44,897 nucleotides of DNA, from assembly GCF_001667925.1 (NCBI RefSeq), contig NZ_LZJR01000091.1:1-44897 (forward strand). Reading direction: 5' to 3'. This document shows, one piece after another, positions 1-10,305 of this stretch (within the stretch, counting starts at the first letter, position 1; each line of letters starts with the position of its first letter). The DNA is from Mycobacterium sp. E2479 (GTDB lineage Bacteria > Actinomycetota > Actinomycetes > Mycobacteriales > Mycobacteriaceae). The position numbers and the translations under genes are program-made. The notes under the pieces were generated by a model. That model saw only the letters and a list, made by a program, of their open reading frames with translations. It was not told where the DNA came from and searched no databases.

Positions 1-3000
1 AACACCGCCCGGTTGCCCCACTCATCCAGCCCGACCTGCTCATCGTCATCGAGCAGATCAATCGACAGCAACCGCCGAGTCGGATCGGCGGTCATGGCCA
101 CCAGCACCGTTCGCAAGCGGGCGAACAACGACTCGATCCTGGCCGCGTCGAACACGTTGGCGTCGTACTCGACGCGAAGGCCCAACTCGGGACCTGGAAT
201 GGCAGCGACCGCCAGCGGGTAGTGGGTCGATTCGTGCATGTGGAACTCGGTGATGACCAACTCGTGTCCGCCGACCAACTCTGCGGTGTCCACCGGGTAG
301 TTTTCGAAGACGAACAAAGTGTCGAACAACTGGTCATGTCCGGCGAGTCGGTGGATCTCGGCGAGCGCCAGATGGTGATGCTCCACCGTGCGGTTAGAGA
401 AGTCTTGTAGCTGATCCAGCAGGTCGGCGACCGTGGTGGCGGCGGTGATCCGTGCCCTCATCGGAACCGTGTTGATCAACAGCCCCACCATCGAATCCGC
501 GCCGGCCAGCTCCGCCGGCCGCCCCGACACCGCGGTGCCAAAGGCCACGTCATACTGGCCGGTCAGCCAAACCAACACCTGCGCCCACGCCGCCTGCAGC
601 ACGACGTTGACGGTGGTTTGTCGCGTGCGGGCCAACTCGCCGACGGCATGGGTGATTTCCGCAGAGATCCAGAACGATTCGACGCCTGGCGGCCCGGGCT
701 CTAATCGCCCGGGCGGACTCACCACGGTTGGGGCGTCAAGACCCGCCAACACCTCACGCCAGACCGTCTGGGCCGCATCGCGGTCCCGCCCGGCGAGCCA
801 TCCCACAAATTGGCGATACGACGGTGCCGCGGGCAGCTGGCGTCCGTAATAGCCGGCGAAGATTTCTCCCATGAGGATGGGCAACGACCAGCCATCCAGG
901 ACGATGTGGTGATTGGTCAGCACCAATCGGTGCCGATCTCGGGCCGTGCGGATCAACACCGCCCGAAATGACGGCGGGTCGGCCAGATCGCAAACCGCTG
1001 CACGTTCAGCAGCGCCGACTTCGTCGATCCATGCGTCGACGTCCACGTCAACACCGTCCAAGTCGATGTACCGCCACGGCAGCACCGGATCGGCCGGGAT
1101 TATTTGCACCGGCTCGTCGAACTGTGCCCAGAATCGGGCCGCCAAGTTGGGATGCCGGCTCACCACCGTGTGCAGCGCCTCGCGCAGCCGGTCCCGGTCG
1201 AGGCCACCGCTGAAAGTGATGTCGAGCTGTACCGCGTACACGTCGTGGCCGCCCTGCGCGGTGCTGGTGTGAAACAGCAGTCCGTGTTGCAGAGGGGTCA
1301 ACGGCAACACGTCAGCAATGCGGTACTGTTCCTGCAGCTCATCGAGCTGGTGCTGGGTCAGACGAGCGGGAGCGAAATCTGACGGTGTCCAGCCTCCCCC
1401 GCCAGCGCGAACATGCGTACAGATGCCGGCCAGGGCCTCAAACCACAACCGGCCCAGCCGATCGACCTGTTCGTGGTCCACCGCCGACGGCGCCCATGTC
1501 CAGTTCGCGTGTAGCCGCGGGCCGGATTCGGTATCCACGGTGCCCGCGTTGAGTTCCACGGTGTGCGGCATCGGCATCGCCATCGGCATCCCCGCGACCG
1601 CACCGCTCAGCGACAGCCCGTCCCGGCGAACCCGCCACAGGTCGTCGAAAACCTCGGCCGCCGCGCCCAGTCGTCCCAGGTAGTTGAACCCGATCACCGG
1701 GTCGGAGCCGGCCAGCTCAACCTCGGGATTCACGTATCGCAGCAAACCGTAACTCAGAGGATCGGGCAGGGCGCGCAGCTGTTCCTTGGCGCCCTTGACC
1801 AGCGCGCCCAACGCCGTCTCACCGGCGACCACCTGGTCCCACGTCAGCCCAGCAACGCTCAGCGCCACGGGGTATTTAGTGGTGAACCAACCCACCGTGC
1901 GCGTCAGGTCCACATCGTCGGCCAGCTCCTCGTCGCGCCCATGACCTTCCACGTCGATGGCGATCGGCGCGGTAGGGCGTCCGGAGAATTCTGCGACCGC
2001 CAAGGCGAACGCGATCAGCAAAATGTCGTGCACTCCAGCGTGAAACGCCGTCGGCACCTCGCCCAACAGGACCCGCGTGGTCTCGGCGTCCAGCGACACC
2101 GACAAGTGACCGGCCGCGGCAAACGTATCCACCCCTTGCTGCACCGCTGGCAACACCGCCGGCGCGGCCGCCACCTGCCGCCACGCCTCGGCCTGATCAA
2201 CGACCGCCGGCGTGCGCGCGTGCTCAGCCAGCAGCGACGACCACCGGGCAAACGAGGTTCCCGTCGGCGGCAGAGCTATCGGCTGCCCGCCGCGACGCTG
2301 GACCCATGCGAGGTTGATGTCTTCCAGCAAGATCCGCCACGACACCCCGTCGACGGCCAGATGGTGAATGATCAACGCCAACTCGCCCGTCGACCCAGCC
2401 CACAGCGCGCTGAGCATCACCCCGGCGGCCGGGTCCAATCGCGAGCGTGCCTCGGCCAGCGCTTCCTCGGACAACGCGGTTACTGCTCGCAGGCAATCGG
2501 TTGCATCCTGGGACCCAGGCTCGGGAACCTCTAGCAACCAGTTCCCGGCGCCATCGTCGTCAGCGCGCAACCGCAACATGGCATGCCGATCCAGCAGCGC
2601 CTGCAACACGGCCACCACATCGGTCTCATCCACCCCGGCCGGGGCATGCACAACTACGGTCTGGTTGAACTGCTCAACCGGGCCACCGGCCTCCAGCAGC
2701 GACCGCATGATCGGCGTCGGGATGACCTGCCCGACACCCTCGTCAATGCGGAAGGCCTCAGACGTGCCCACCGCGGCAACCCGGGCCAGTCGGGCCACCG
2801 TTTGCTCGACGAACACGTGGCGCGGCCGAAACACCAGGCCGGCGGCCCGCGCGTGGGCCACGACCTGCATCGACAAAATGCTGTCGCCACCCAGCTCGAA
2901 GAACGAATCGTCAACCCCGACCCGCGCCAGCCCCAGCACCTGGGCATAGATCCCGGCCAGGATCTCCTCGGTCACGTTGGCCGGGGCCCGGTAACGGTCG

Positions 3001-5831
3001 CCGCCTTGATACTCCGGCGCCGGTAGTGCGCGGACATCGAGTTTGCCGTTGGTCGTCAGCGGCAGTGCGTCCAGCACCACCACCGCGGTCGGCACCATAT
3101 ACGTCGGCAGTCGCTCCGCCAACGCGCTGCGCACCTGGGCCGGGTCGGCGGTACCGGTCATGTAGCCGACCAGCCGCTTGTCGCCGGGGCGATCCTCACG
3201 GGCGATCACCGCCGCCTGCTCCACCCCGTCAAGCCCCAACAGCGCCGCCTGCACTTCACCCAACTCGATGCGATACCCGCGGATCTTGACCTGCTCGTCT
3301 GCGCGACCCACATACCGCAACTGCCCGTCGGCACCCCAACTCACCAGGTCCCCGGTCCGGTACATGCGTTTCCCAAGCGTTTCCGGCCCGCCGAACGGAC
3401 ACGCCACAAAGCGCGAAGCACTCAAGCCCGCCCGGCCCAGATACCCGTAGGCCACCCCGTCGCCGGCCACATACAACTCACCCACCGCACCTGCAGGCAC
3501 GGGATGCAACCAACCGTCCAGCACGAATAAGGCCGCTCCGGGTACAGGTACACCGATCGGCACCGGCCCTGCCCCCACATCGAGGGGCGAGCTGATCGCC
3601 ACGACCATCGTGGTCTCGGTCGGGCCGTAGGCGTTGCGCATCACGCGTCCCGGCGCCCATCGATCCACCAGCTCAGCCGGGCAGGGCTCGCCCGCGACCG
3701 TCACCGCCATCGATCCCAGGCCCTGTGGAGACAACACGCCCAGCGCAGAAGGGGTCCGGGCGAGCGCACTGACTTGCTCGGTCACCAGCAATGCGTGGAG
3801 GTCCTCCGGGGAACTGGCCACATCTTCGGGCACCACCACCAGCCGGCCACCAGTCAGCAGCGAACCGAAGATCTCCCACACCGACGAGTCGAACCCGTAC
3901 GAATGACACTGCGTCCACACCCCCGGCGTGGCCAGATAGGTATCCAGCACCTGGAGCAATTGGGTGACGTTTCGGTGGCTGACGGCCACCCCTTTGGGAA
4001 CGCCGGTAGTTCCCGAGGTGTAGATCAGGTAGGCGATGTCGTCGGGCGCGGGCGCCGGCAAGCTCGCGTCCGGGTAGGAAGCGATGCGACGGTCGTCGAT
4101 GTCGATGACGTGAAGGTCGTACCCGTCTAGCCGCGGGCGCAGGTCTGCCGTGGCGACGGCGGCGACCGGCTCGGCATCAGCGACCATGAATTTGATGCGT
4201 GCGTCGGGGTGCGCCGGGTCGATAGGCACATAGGCCGCACCGGTTTTCAGAACTGCCAACATTGCGACGACCGTCTTGGCCGAACGCGCCAACAGTAACG
4301 CCACACACTGCCCGGGACGCACGCCGTCAGCGGCCAACAGATGCGCCAACCGGTTGGACGCCTCATCGAGCTCTCGATATGACATCGAGCTGCCCTCATA
4401 GGTCAGCGCTATCGCTTCCGGAGTCAGGTCGGCCTGCGCGGCAAACAACGTGGGCAGCGACACCGACGTGCCTGGCGGCCGAGTCAGAATCCCCCGGTTG
4501 CCCCAATTACTCAACCAGTCATGCTCATTGGCATCCAGGAGGTCGATCGTGGATAGCCGCCGGGTCGGGTCAGCGGTCATGGCAGCTAAGAGCCGCTCCA
4601 ACCGTTTCGCCAGATCGCGGACCTCGAAATTCCAGGAGGACCGTCCATCGGACGCTGTGCTCAGGAAAAGGTCGTCACCGGAGCTGGAAAACATCAGGCC
4701 GAAGCCATCTACGACGCCGCTGTTGGTCAAGGAGGCCGAAGCCGTGACGCCGCCAAAAGGCAAAGTGAATCGAGACGGGAGAAAATTGACGGTCACCCTG
4801 TCGAATGACCGTCCATGCCCTCGCGTTTTGCGCTCGAGGGCTTCCACCGGAAACCTCTGGTGCTGCACCGCTTCTCGTATTCGGGTGTCCACGTATCCGC
4901 AAAAATCGGCAACGGTGGACACAGGCGACAGCCTCAACACCAGGGGCACGACTCCTGCAACCATCCCTGGAAGCGTTTTCGACTCCGGACGCACGCGTCT
5001 GCTGACGGGAAAATCGAGTACTACCTCTGACCCATCCGCGTGGTACCCGCGGACCAGAAGCGCGCATGCCGCCGTGATCACCGATGAGCGAGGCACGCTC
5101 CACACCCGGCATAACTCATCGATGCGCCGAATTGTCAAAGGGTTCAACCGAACCGGATCAGAAGGCGGCTCAGGTTCCCGTTCGCCGCCGTGCTGGGGCA
5201 AGCGGTGCTGCTCTCCGCTCTCCCCGGGAAGGTTCTGCGACCAATAACTCTGATCTTCCAGGTATTCCCTGGACGCCTCATATTCCTGCTCGCACTCAAC
5301 CAGGTCATCCAAGGACCCCAAGACGGCAGCAGGAATAGGCGCCCCGGAGACAACGGCAGAGTAGACCGCCGCCAGCCGCTGGCCGATCAGCGCTATGCCG
5401 GACCCGTCCAGGACTATGTGATGGACGCACCAGAACAGGTAGAACTCATCGTGGCGCACCTGGAACAGTGCAAACTTGAACAGCGGTCCGGTAAACGGCA
5501 TGGGCGTGTTCTGTATTGACGACGCGATCCGATGGGCTTCCTGCAGCGGATCGCTCGAGCAGCTCAGGTCATAAAAATCGACCTTGACGTCCGCGTACTC
5601 GATCACCCTTTGCAGGACCTGGCCGTCCTCCTCGAAGAAGGCGGCCCTGATTGGCTCGGCCTCGCTTACGGATCGGCGGATCGCCCACTCCAGGGCTTCA
5701 AGTTCTACCGGGCCCTCGAACTTCACGAACAGGCCCAACTGCCACCCCGTGCCGAGCTGACCCGTCTCCTGCGCAAGCCAAATTTCTAGTTGACCCCGCG
5801 TCAGTGGAAGTGCCCGGTCCCCAAGCACCAT
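1..5831 (-). CDS. Non-ribosomal peptide synthetase, mps1-like, C-A-T-E-C visible, 3' end outside window
   Basis: Modular synthetase that activates amino acids as adenylates, holds them on phosphopantetheine arms and condenses them. About 1,943 residues are visible and the gene continues past the left edge. Start: ATG at 5831, about 5 nt after an AAAGGAG ribosome site. Domains: condensation (about 5-430, HHIVLDG at 137-143); adenylation (about 470-960, A3 motif [13 protein letters not shown] from residue 602, then NAYGPTE); carrier domain (LGGDSI, Ser984 for the arm); epimerisation (HHLAVDG at 1156, [15 protein letters not shown]); second condensation (HHIVLDGW at 1641), then the start of the next adenylation domain. 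Module 1 therefore yields a D-residue. Starting with a C domain suggests N-acylation of the first residue. With the neighbouring MmpS/MmpL genes this matches mps1 of glycopeptidolipid loci (D-Phe first). The symbol is not assigned because the second module and gene end are unseen. The frame is open throughout at every motif checked. Confidence 0.93.
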   Translation of the reverse strand, partial: MVLGDRALPLTRGQLEIWLAQETGQLGTGWQLGLFVKFEGPVELEALEWAIRRSVSEAEPIRAAFFEEDGQVLQRVIEYADVKVDFYDLSCSSDPLQEAHRIASSIQNTPMPFTGPLFKFALFQVRHDEFYLFWCVHHIVLDGSGIALIGQRLAAVYSAVVSGAPIPAAVLGSLDDLVECEQEYEASREYLEDQSYWSQNLPGESGEQHRLPQHGGEREPEPPSDPVRLNPLTIRRIDELCRVWSVPRSSVITAACALLVRGYHADGSEVVLDFPVSRRVRPESKTLPGMVAGVVPLVLRLSPVSTVADFCGYVDTRIREAVQHQRFPVEALERKTRGHGRSFDRVTVNFLPSRFTLPFGGVTASASLTNSGVVDGFGLMFSSSGDDLFLSTASDGRSSWNFEVRDLAKRLERLLAAMTADPTRRLSTIDLLDANEHDWLSNWGNRGILTRPPGTSVSLPTLFAAQADLTPEAIALTYEGSSMSYRELDEASNRLAHLLAADGVRPGQCVALLLARSAKTVVAMLAVLKTGAAYVPIDPAHPDARIKFMVADAEPVAAVATADLRPRLDGYDLHVIDIDDRRIASYPDASLPAPAPDDIAYLIYTSGTTGVPKGVAVSHRNVTQLLQVLDTYLATPGVWTQCHSYGFDSSVWEIFGSLLTGGRLVVVPEDVASSPEDLHALLVTEQVSALARTPSALGVLSPQGLGSMAVTVAGEPCPAELVDRWAPGRVMRNAYGPTETTMVVAISSPLDVGAGPVPIGVPVPGAALFVLDGWLHPVPAGAVGELYVAGDGVAYGYLGRAGLSASRFVACPFGGPETLGKRMYRTGDLVSWGADGQLRYVGRADEQVKIRGYRIELGEVQAALLGLDGVEQAAVIAREDRPGDKRLVGYMTGTADPAQVRSALAERLPTYMVPTAVVVLDALPLTTNGKLDVRALPAPEYQGGDRYRAPANVTEEILAGIYAQVLGLARVGVDDSFFELGGDSILSMQVVAHARAAGLVFRPRHVFVEQTVARLARVAAVGTSEAFRIDEGVGQVIPTPIMRSLLEAGGPVEQFNQTVVVHAPAGVDETDVVAVLQALLDRHAMLRLRADDDGAGNWLLEVPEPGSQDATDCLRAVTALSEEALAEARSRLDPAAGVMLSALWAGSTGELALIIHHLAVDGVSWRILLEDINLAWVQRRGGQPIALPPTGTSFARWSSLLAEHARTPAVVDQAEAWRQVAAAPAVLPAVQQGVDTFAAAGHLSVSLDAETTRVLLGEVPTAFHAGVHDILLIAFALAVAEFSGRPTAPIAIDVEGHGRDEELADDVDLTRTVGWFTTKYPVALSVAGLTWDQVVAGETALGALVKGAKEQLRALPDPLSYGLLRYVNPEVELAGSDPVIGFNYLGRLGAAAEVFDDLWRVRRDGLSLSGAVAGMPMAMPMPHTVELNAGTVDTESGPRLHANWTWAPSAVDHEQVDRLGRLWFEALAGICTHVRAGGGGWTPSDFAPARLTQHQLDELQEQYRIADVLPLTPLQHGLLFHTSTAQGGHDVYAVQLDITFSGGLDRDRLREALHTVVSRHPNLAARFWAQFDEPVQIIPADPVLPWRYIDLDGVDVDVDAWIDEVGAAERAAVCDLADPPSFRAVLIRTARDRHRLVLTNHHIVLDGWSLPILMGEIFAGYYGRQLPAAPSYRQFVGWLAGRDRDAAQTVWREVLAGLDAPTVVSPPGRLEPGPPGVESFWISAEITHAVGELARTRQTTVNVVLQAAWAQVLVWLTGQYDVAFGTAVSGRPAELAGADSMVGLLINTVPMRARITAATTVADLLDQLQDFSNRTVEHHHLALAEIHRLAGHDQLFDTLFVFENYPVDTAELVGGHELVITEFHMHESTHYPLAVAAIPGPELGLRVEYDANVFDAARIESLFARLRTVLVAMTADPTRRLLSIDLLDDDEQVGLDEWGNRAV

Positions 5832-5888
5832 CGACTCCTTTAAGTAACAGAGCTGCCGATCAGAAGCCCAGCCCGCCGATAAGATTCG

Positions 5889-5917
5889 TGCCTAGACCTG
5901 GTGGCTGCAGATGACAA
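5889..5917 (-). promoter_or_regulatory. Possible promoter for the NRPS gene
   Basis: On the minus strand, TTGTCA (5917-5912) is followed after 17 nt by TAGGCA (5894-5889), about 55 nt before the NRPS start codon. The -35 element is close to TTGACA. The -10 element lacks the final T usual in mycobacteria, so this is only a candidate. Confidence 0.25.
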
Positions 5918-6520
5918 CGGTTTAGCTCGCCGGAGTCCAGACAGGGAGTACCCGTCGCTACGGGGCATGCCGTCCGCGAGCCAGTTGCAACATCGGCGAT
6001 GGCCGCCCACACGCTGTGGTGCTTTGCTTCGTTGCCCAAGGCAGAACGCTTCCCCGCACCGCCGTCGTCGAACGGATCAATCGTCAATGTGCCCCCAGCC
6101 GGCCCGAAGGCAAGGAATGCGAAACCGCTCCAAACCATAGTGGAGGTCAACGCGCCGTGATGGAATTTCGGCGAACTTTCTGGCGAAGCTCTAAGGACCG
6201 CGGCGCAAGGATTGCGGTCACACGCTGTTCGAGGTCGTGAACTGCAGTGACGGGTAGACCTCGCAGTTGCGAACCCGGACACAAGCTAACCCGAAAGTTG
6301 CGGCCCGTCTGAGAGGCCAAGAAGCAACGGGCCGCTGCCACTCAGGCTGGCTTCGCCGCCGCGGCGTCGCCCACGAAACCGTCGCTCTATGCCTTGCGGC
6401 AACACTCCGGTCGTTTCGACCCGGTGGGCTCCGCTCCGCCGCCGGGGACCTGCGGGTCGCGATTGCGGGCACATGCAAAACGTCAGTAACATGCCGTACG
6501 CAGGCCAAATGCATCACAAT

Positions 6521-6542
6521 CCAATATCGCGCCAATATCGCG
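6521..6542. repeat. Perfect tandem 11-bp repeat upstream of mmpS
   Basis: Two exact copies of CCAATATCGCG lie head to tail (6521-6531 and 6532-6542). An 11-bp period places both copies on the same face of the helix, as in tandem regulator sites. It is about 100 bp before a weak mmpS promoter candidate. No known regulator is assigned. Confidence 0.7.
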
Positions 6543-6619
6543 TCGGCAAACCGCGGATACAGGGGCCTCCGGCATGCTTTACTCGTCAATCAGGTGACGG
6601 TCCCTGAGGCGCTGCTCTT

Positions 6620-6646
6620 TTGAAGTGACCGCCGCGCGGCTAGGCT
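6620..6646 (+). promoter_or_regulatory. Possible mmpS-mmpL promoter
   Basis: TTGAAG (6620-6625) and TAGGCT (6641-6646) are separated by 15 nt and lie about 110 nt before the chosen mmpS start. TAGGCT fits the mycobacterial TANNNT pattern. The spacer is short, so support is weak. Confidence 0.25.
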
Positions 6647-6758
6647 GCGGCGTGGATCTTCCAAGATGCTGCTGTCCGATGGGCCGCGGATGGTCTGTAG
6701 GTTGCATGTTCGAACAACTGACGTACGCCGGGTGGAAGCGGGTGGAAGGTTGGATGCG

Positions 6759-7373
6759 ATGGTCGAGCGGGGGGTCCGAGACATTGCAGGAGCCGACTCC
6801 GATGTCGCTGACACGGCTCCTGTTGCCATCTCGCAAGAGGCCGGTCACCGGCGCGGTCTCTTGAGGGGTGCTGGCAGGCCGCCCGCCGCGCCCGCGACGG
6901 TGGCCGGGTCTCGTGACGTCCGCCGAAACCGGGGGTTTTCCATTTTCAAGGTTGTGGGCAGGCTATGGGTGCCGTTGGTCATACTCGCCGTCGTTGTCGC
7001 GGGAGGTTTCACCGTGTCCCGCTTGCACGGGGTCTTCGGCTCTGAGAAGCAACTTTCTTACACCGACACACGGAGCCAAGACACCAAGCCCTACAACCCC
7101 AAGCATTTGAGGTACGAGGTTTATGGGCCGCCGGGGACGGTGGCGGAGATCGCCTATTTCGACGTCAATGGTGACCCGCAGCGTCTCAAGGGGGCACCGT
7201 TGCCGTGGTCGCTGGAATTCCCGCTCGGCGCTGCGTCGGCAGTCGGAAATGTCATCGCTCAAGGCGATAGCAATACCATTGGCTGTCGCATCCTCATCGA
7301 CGATGTGGTCAAAGCCGAAAAGGTTTCACACGAAACGAATGCATTCACCTTCTGCCTGCTGAAGTCCGCATGA
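6759..7373 (+). CDS. MmpS family transport accessory protein (MmpS4-like)
   Basis: Small membrane-anchored partner of MmpL exporters. The conserved part has one transmembrane helix ([19 protein letters not shown]) and a periplasmic beta-rich domain. That domain contains the family signatures [36 protein letters not shown] and a C-terminal NAFTFCLLK. The ATG at 6759 follows GGAAGG at a suitable distance and gives 204 aa. This leaves about 65 charged residues before the helix, much longer than in typical MmpS proteins of about 140-150 aa. A GTG at 6900 would give a family-sized 157-aa protein but has no ribosome site, so the start is uncertain. Its stop overlaps the following mmpL start (ATGA), implying translational coupling. 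In GPL loci this protein works with two MmpL proteins in lipid export. Confidence 0.88.
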   Translation: MVERGVRDIAGADSDVADTAPVAISQEAGHRRGLLRGAGRPPAAPATVAGSRDVRRNRGFSIFKVVGRLWVPLVILAVVVAGGFTVSRLHGVFGSEKQLSYTDTRSQDTKPYNPKHLRYEVYGPPGTVAEIAYFDVNGDPQRLKGAPLPWSLEFPLGAASAVGNVIAQGDSNTIGCRILIDDVVKAEKVSHETNAFTFCLLKSA

Positions 7374-10279
7374 GCGAACAACATATGGACACCGTGCCCA
7401 CCAAGCCGCCGCTGGCGGCTCGGATAATTCACCGATTTTCGGTCCCGATCATCTTGGCGTGGGTGGCGCTCGTCGTAATACTTGGCATCGCCGTCCCCTC
7501 CTTGGAGCAGGTCGAGCGAACACATTCGATACCGCAGATTCTCAGCGATGCGCCGTCGTTCAAGGCGACGGTGCGCATGGCTGAGGACTTCAAGGAAACT
7601 GGTTCCGAAAGTTCCGTGATGAGCTCTTCGGGCAGTACCGTGATGGTCGTCTTGGTGGGTCAGCAGCTCCTGGGCGAGGACGCTCACAAGTACTACGATC
7701 GCATGATTCGTCAGTTGCGCGATGATCCCAAACACGTTGAGCACATTCAGGATTTCTGGAGCGATCCACTCTTGGAGGGCGCTGCGCAAAGCGCCGACGG
7801 TAAGGCCGCGTATGCGCAACTGAGCCTCCACGGTGCCCCCGGCTCGGCCCTGGCGAGCGAATCGATCGACGCCGTCCGGCACGTCGTGTCGCGGACCCCG
7901 GCACCCCCAGGCGTCAAAGCGTATGTCACCGGCCCAGCGGCGATCGTTTCCGACATGGGCAGCAGTGGCGACCGTACCGTCATCGTCATCACGCTGGTCA
8001 GCCTCGCCGTCATCTGCACAATGTTGCTTCTCGTCTACCGTTCTTTCCTCACCGTAATTCTCTTGTTGCTGATGGTCGGGATCGAATTGCAGGTGGCCCG
8101 CGGGCTTGTCGCGTTCCTCGGCAATTACGGAATCATCGGTCTTAGTACTTTCGCCGTCAATCTGCTGGTATCCCTCGTTATTGCGGCCGGAACCGACTAC
8201 GGGATCTTCTTCGTCGGGCGGTATCAAGAGGCACGGCAGGCCGGCGAGAGCCGGGAAATGGCCTATTACACCACATACCACGGTGTGGCCAAGATTGTCT
8301 TAGCTTCCGGTGTGACTATCGCCGGAGCGCTTTTCTGCCTCAAATTCACCCGGCTTCCCCAGTTCCAATCTCTGGCTGTTCCTTCCGCGGTAGGCGTACT
8401 CGTCGCGGTCGCGGTCGCCCTCACGCTGGTTCCGGCAGTCCTTCACGTAGGTAGTCGGTTCGGTCTCTTCGATCCGAGGCGGACGATCGCATTACACGGA
8501 TGGCGACGCATAGGCACGGCAATCGTCCGTTGGCCTGCGCCGATTCTCATCGTGACTTTGGCAGTCACACTGATTGGGCTATTGACGCTGCCGGGCTACA
8601 AACCCAGTTACAACGACATGAATTACATCCCCAAAAACATTCCCGCAGCCGTCGGTCTTGCGGCCGCGGAACAGCACTTCGGCGTCTCACGAATGTTGTC
8701 GCCCGAGATCCTGCTCGTCGAGGCAGATCACGACCTGCGCAATCCGGCAGATGCGTTAGTTTTGAACAAACTAGAAAAAGGCATACTCGCGGTTCCGGGT
8801 ATTTCGAGAGTGCAGGGCTTGACGCATCCTCAGGGAACGCCTCTCGGCCATACGAGCATCCCGTTCATGCTCAGCATGCAGCAAGCCGCACAGCTGCAAA
8901 TCATGCCTTTCCAGCAAGAGCGCATGAATGACCTGCTCAAGCAGGCCGACGAGATGCAGCAAATGATCGGGATCATGCAGCACATGTATGGTCTGATGCA
9001 GCAGCTCGTCGGTGTGACCCACCACATGGTCGGCACGACGCATGACGTGCAGCAAGTCACCGACGAACTACGAGATCACATTTCGGATTTCGAGGACATG
9101 TGGCGGCCGATCCGGAGTTACTTCTACTGGGAAAAGCACTGCTACGATATTCCCATCTGCTTTTCTCTGCGATCCGTATTCGACACACTTGATGGTGTCG
9201 ACGAAATCACCGATAAATTGAAGGATTTGGTGGCAGACCTCGATCACATTGACGTGATTATGCCGCAGATTCTCGTCTCGTTTCCGCCGATGATCGAGAT
9301 CATGCAGAGCATGCACACCATGCTCTTGACCATGCACAGCACCATGGCCGGAACCATGCACGCGATGGACGAGAACAGTGGAAATTCCACGGCGATGGGT
9401 AAGGCTTTCGATGACTCCAAGAACGACGATTCCTTCTATATCGGCCCCGAGACATTTAAAAACGCCGACTTCAAGCGAGTAGAGAAGCTCTTCCTGTCTC
9501 CCGACGGAAAGACCGCTCGTTTGCTGATCACGCAAAGGGCCGATCCCGCCTCTCCCGAGGGCGTCGGACGGGTCGATGCGATAAAGAACGCGGCCATCGA
9601 ATCGCTCAAGGGAACTCCGTTGGAGGGTGCCAAGATCTACCTCGCGGGCACGGCCGCAATAACGAAAGACGTGGTGGACGGCTCCAAGTTCGATCTCTTG
9701 ATCGCGGGAGTTGCCGCGCTGTGCCTCATCTTCATCATCATGTTGATCATGACGCGAAGCTTCGTTGCCGCCCTGGTCATCGTGGGTACGGTATTGGTGT
9801 CGCTGGGCGCCTCCTTCGGTCTGTCCGTACTGCTCTGGCAGGACCTACTCGGCATACAAATACATTGGCTTGTGCTGGTAATGGCTGTGCTAGTCCTTCT
9901 AGCGGTGGGGTCTGACTACAACCTGCTATTGGTCGCCCGGATGAAAGAAGAAGTCGGCGCCGGCATAAAAACGGGCATCATTCGCGCCATGGGTGGTACG
10001 GGCAAGGTCGTGACCAACGCAGGTCTGGTGTTCGCGTTCACCATGGCATCCATGATCGTCAGTGACCTCGTGATCATCGGTCAGATAGGCACGACGATCG
10101 GTCTGGGTCTGCTGTTCGACACCTTGGTTGTGCGTGCATTCATGACACCATCCATCGCCGCCCTGCTGGGGCGCTGGTTCTGGTGGCCGCAGAACGTACG
10201 CCCTCGCCCTGCCAGCGCATTACTTCGACCCTTAGGACCCCGTCCATTGGTACGCGCGCTGCTGAAACAGCCGCAGTAA
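7370..10279 (+). CDS. MmpL family RND transporter, first of a tandem pair (MmpL4-like)
   Basis: Proton-driven RND exporter of the inner membrane, 969 aa, expected to move a cell-envelope lipid outward. Layout: TM1 about 25-45; first periplasmic porter domain about 50-200; TM2-6 about 203-360; TM7 about 388-408; second periplasmic domain about 410-770; TM8-12 about 775-930. The proton-relay Asp-Tyr pairs are present in TM4 (GTD276Y277G) and TM10 (GSD849Y850N). The second periplasmic domain carries a Met/Gln/His-rich coiled coil (about 500-570 and 640-665), as in MmpL4/MmpL5 but not MmpL3. A conserved CYDIPIC element (591-597) sits at its tip region and could form a disulfide. It overlaps mmpS by 4 nt and the next mmpL reading frame begins at its stop. 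Substrate is inferred as the product of the neighbouring NRPS locus. Confidence 0.95.
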   Translation: MSEQHMDTVPTKPPLAARIIHRFSVPIILAWVALVVILGIAVPSLEQVERTHSIPQILSDAPSFKATVRMAEDFKETGSESSVMSSSGSTVMVVLVGQQLLGEDAHKYYDRMIRQLRDDPKHVEHIQDFWSDPLLEGAAQSADGKAAYAQLSLHGAPGSALASESIDAVRHVVSRTPAPPGVKAYVTGPAAIVSDMGSSGDRTVIVITLVSLAVICTMLLLVYRSFLTVILLLLMVGIELQVARGLVAFLGNYGIIGLSTFAVNLLVSLVIAAGTDYGIFFVGRYQEARQAGESREMAYYTTYHGVAKIVLASGVTIAGALFCLKFTRLPQFQSLAVPSAVGVLVAVAVALTLVPAVLHVGSRFGLFDPRRTIALHGWRRIGTAIVRWPAPILIVTLAVTLIGLLTLPGYKPSYNDMNYIPKNIPAAVGLAAAEQHFGVSRMLSPEILLVEADHDLRNPADALVLNKLEKGILAVPGISRVQGLTHPQGTPLGHTSIPFMLSMQQAAQLQIMPFQQERMNDLLKQADEMQQMIGIMQHMYGLMQQLVGVTHHMVGTTHDVQQVTDELRDHISDFEDMWRPIRSYFYWEKHCYDIPICFSLRSVFDTLDGVDEITDKLKDLVADLDHIDVIMPQILVSFPPMIEIMQSMHTMLLTMHSTMAGTMHAMDENSGNSTAMGKAFDDSKNDDSFYIGPETFKNADFKRVEKLFLSPDGKTARLLITQRADPASPEGVGRVDAIKNAAIESLKGTPLEGAKIYLAGTAAITKDVVDGSKFDLLIAGVAALCLIFIIMLIMTRSFVAALVIVGTVLVSLGASFGLSVLLWQDLLGIQIHWLVLVMAVLVLLAVGSDYNLLLVARMKEEVGAGIKTGIIRAMGGTGKVVTNAGLVFAFTMASMIVSDLVIIGQIGTTIGLGLLFDTLVVRAFMTPSIAALLGRWFWWPQNVRPRPASALLRPLGPRPLVRALLKQPQ

Positions 10280-10305
10280 TGGCGCTGTATCCGGTTGAGC
10301 GCCGA

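Larger units (their letters stand above)
5832..6758. other. Long divergent intergenic region between NRPS and mmpS
   Basis: About 0.93 kb without a convincing gene separates the divergent NRPS and mmpS genes. The longest open frame is on the minus strand (5860-6282, 140 codons). It has mixed third-position usage, no recognisable domain and no clear ribosome site, so I do not call it. The region probably holds both promoters and possibly regulator sites; a tandem 11-bp repeat lies at 6521-6542. A decayed gene cannot be excluded. Confidence 0.6.

Noticed and set aside
1563..2534. Long plus-strand open frames inside the NRPS, and similarly in mutB, acn and fadE15
   Set aside because: They are antisense shadows of GC-rich coding regions, with low-complexity Arg/Gln/His-rich translations.
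5860..6282. 140-codon open frame on the minus strand upstream of the NRPS
   Set aside because: No domain, mixed codon usage, no convincing ribosome site, and it overlaps the likely NRPS promoter.
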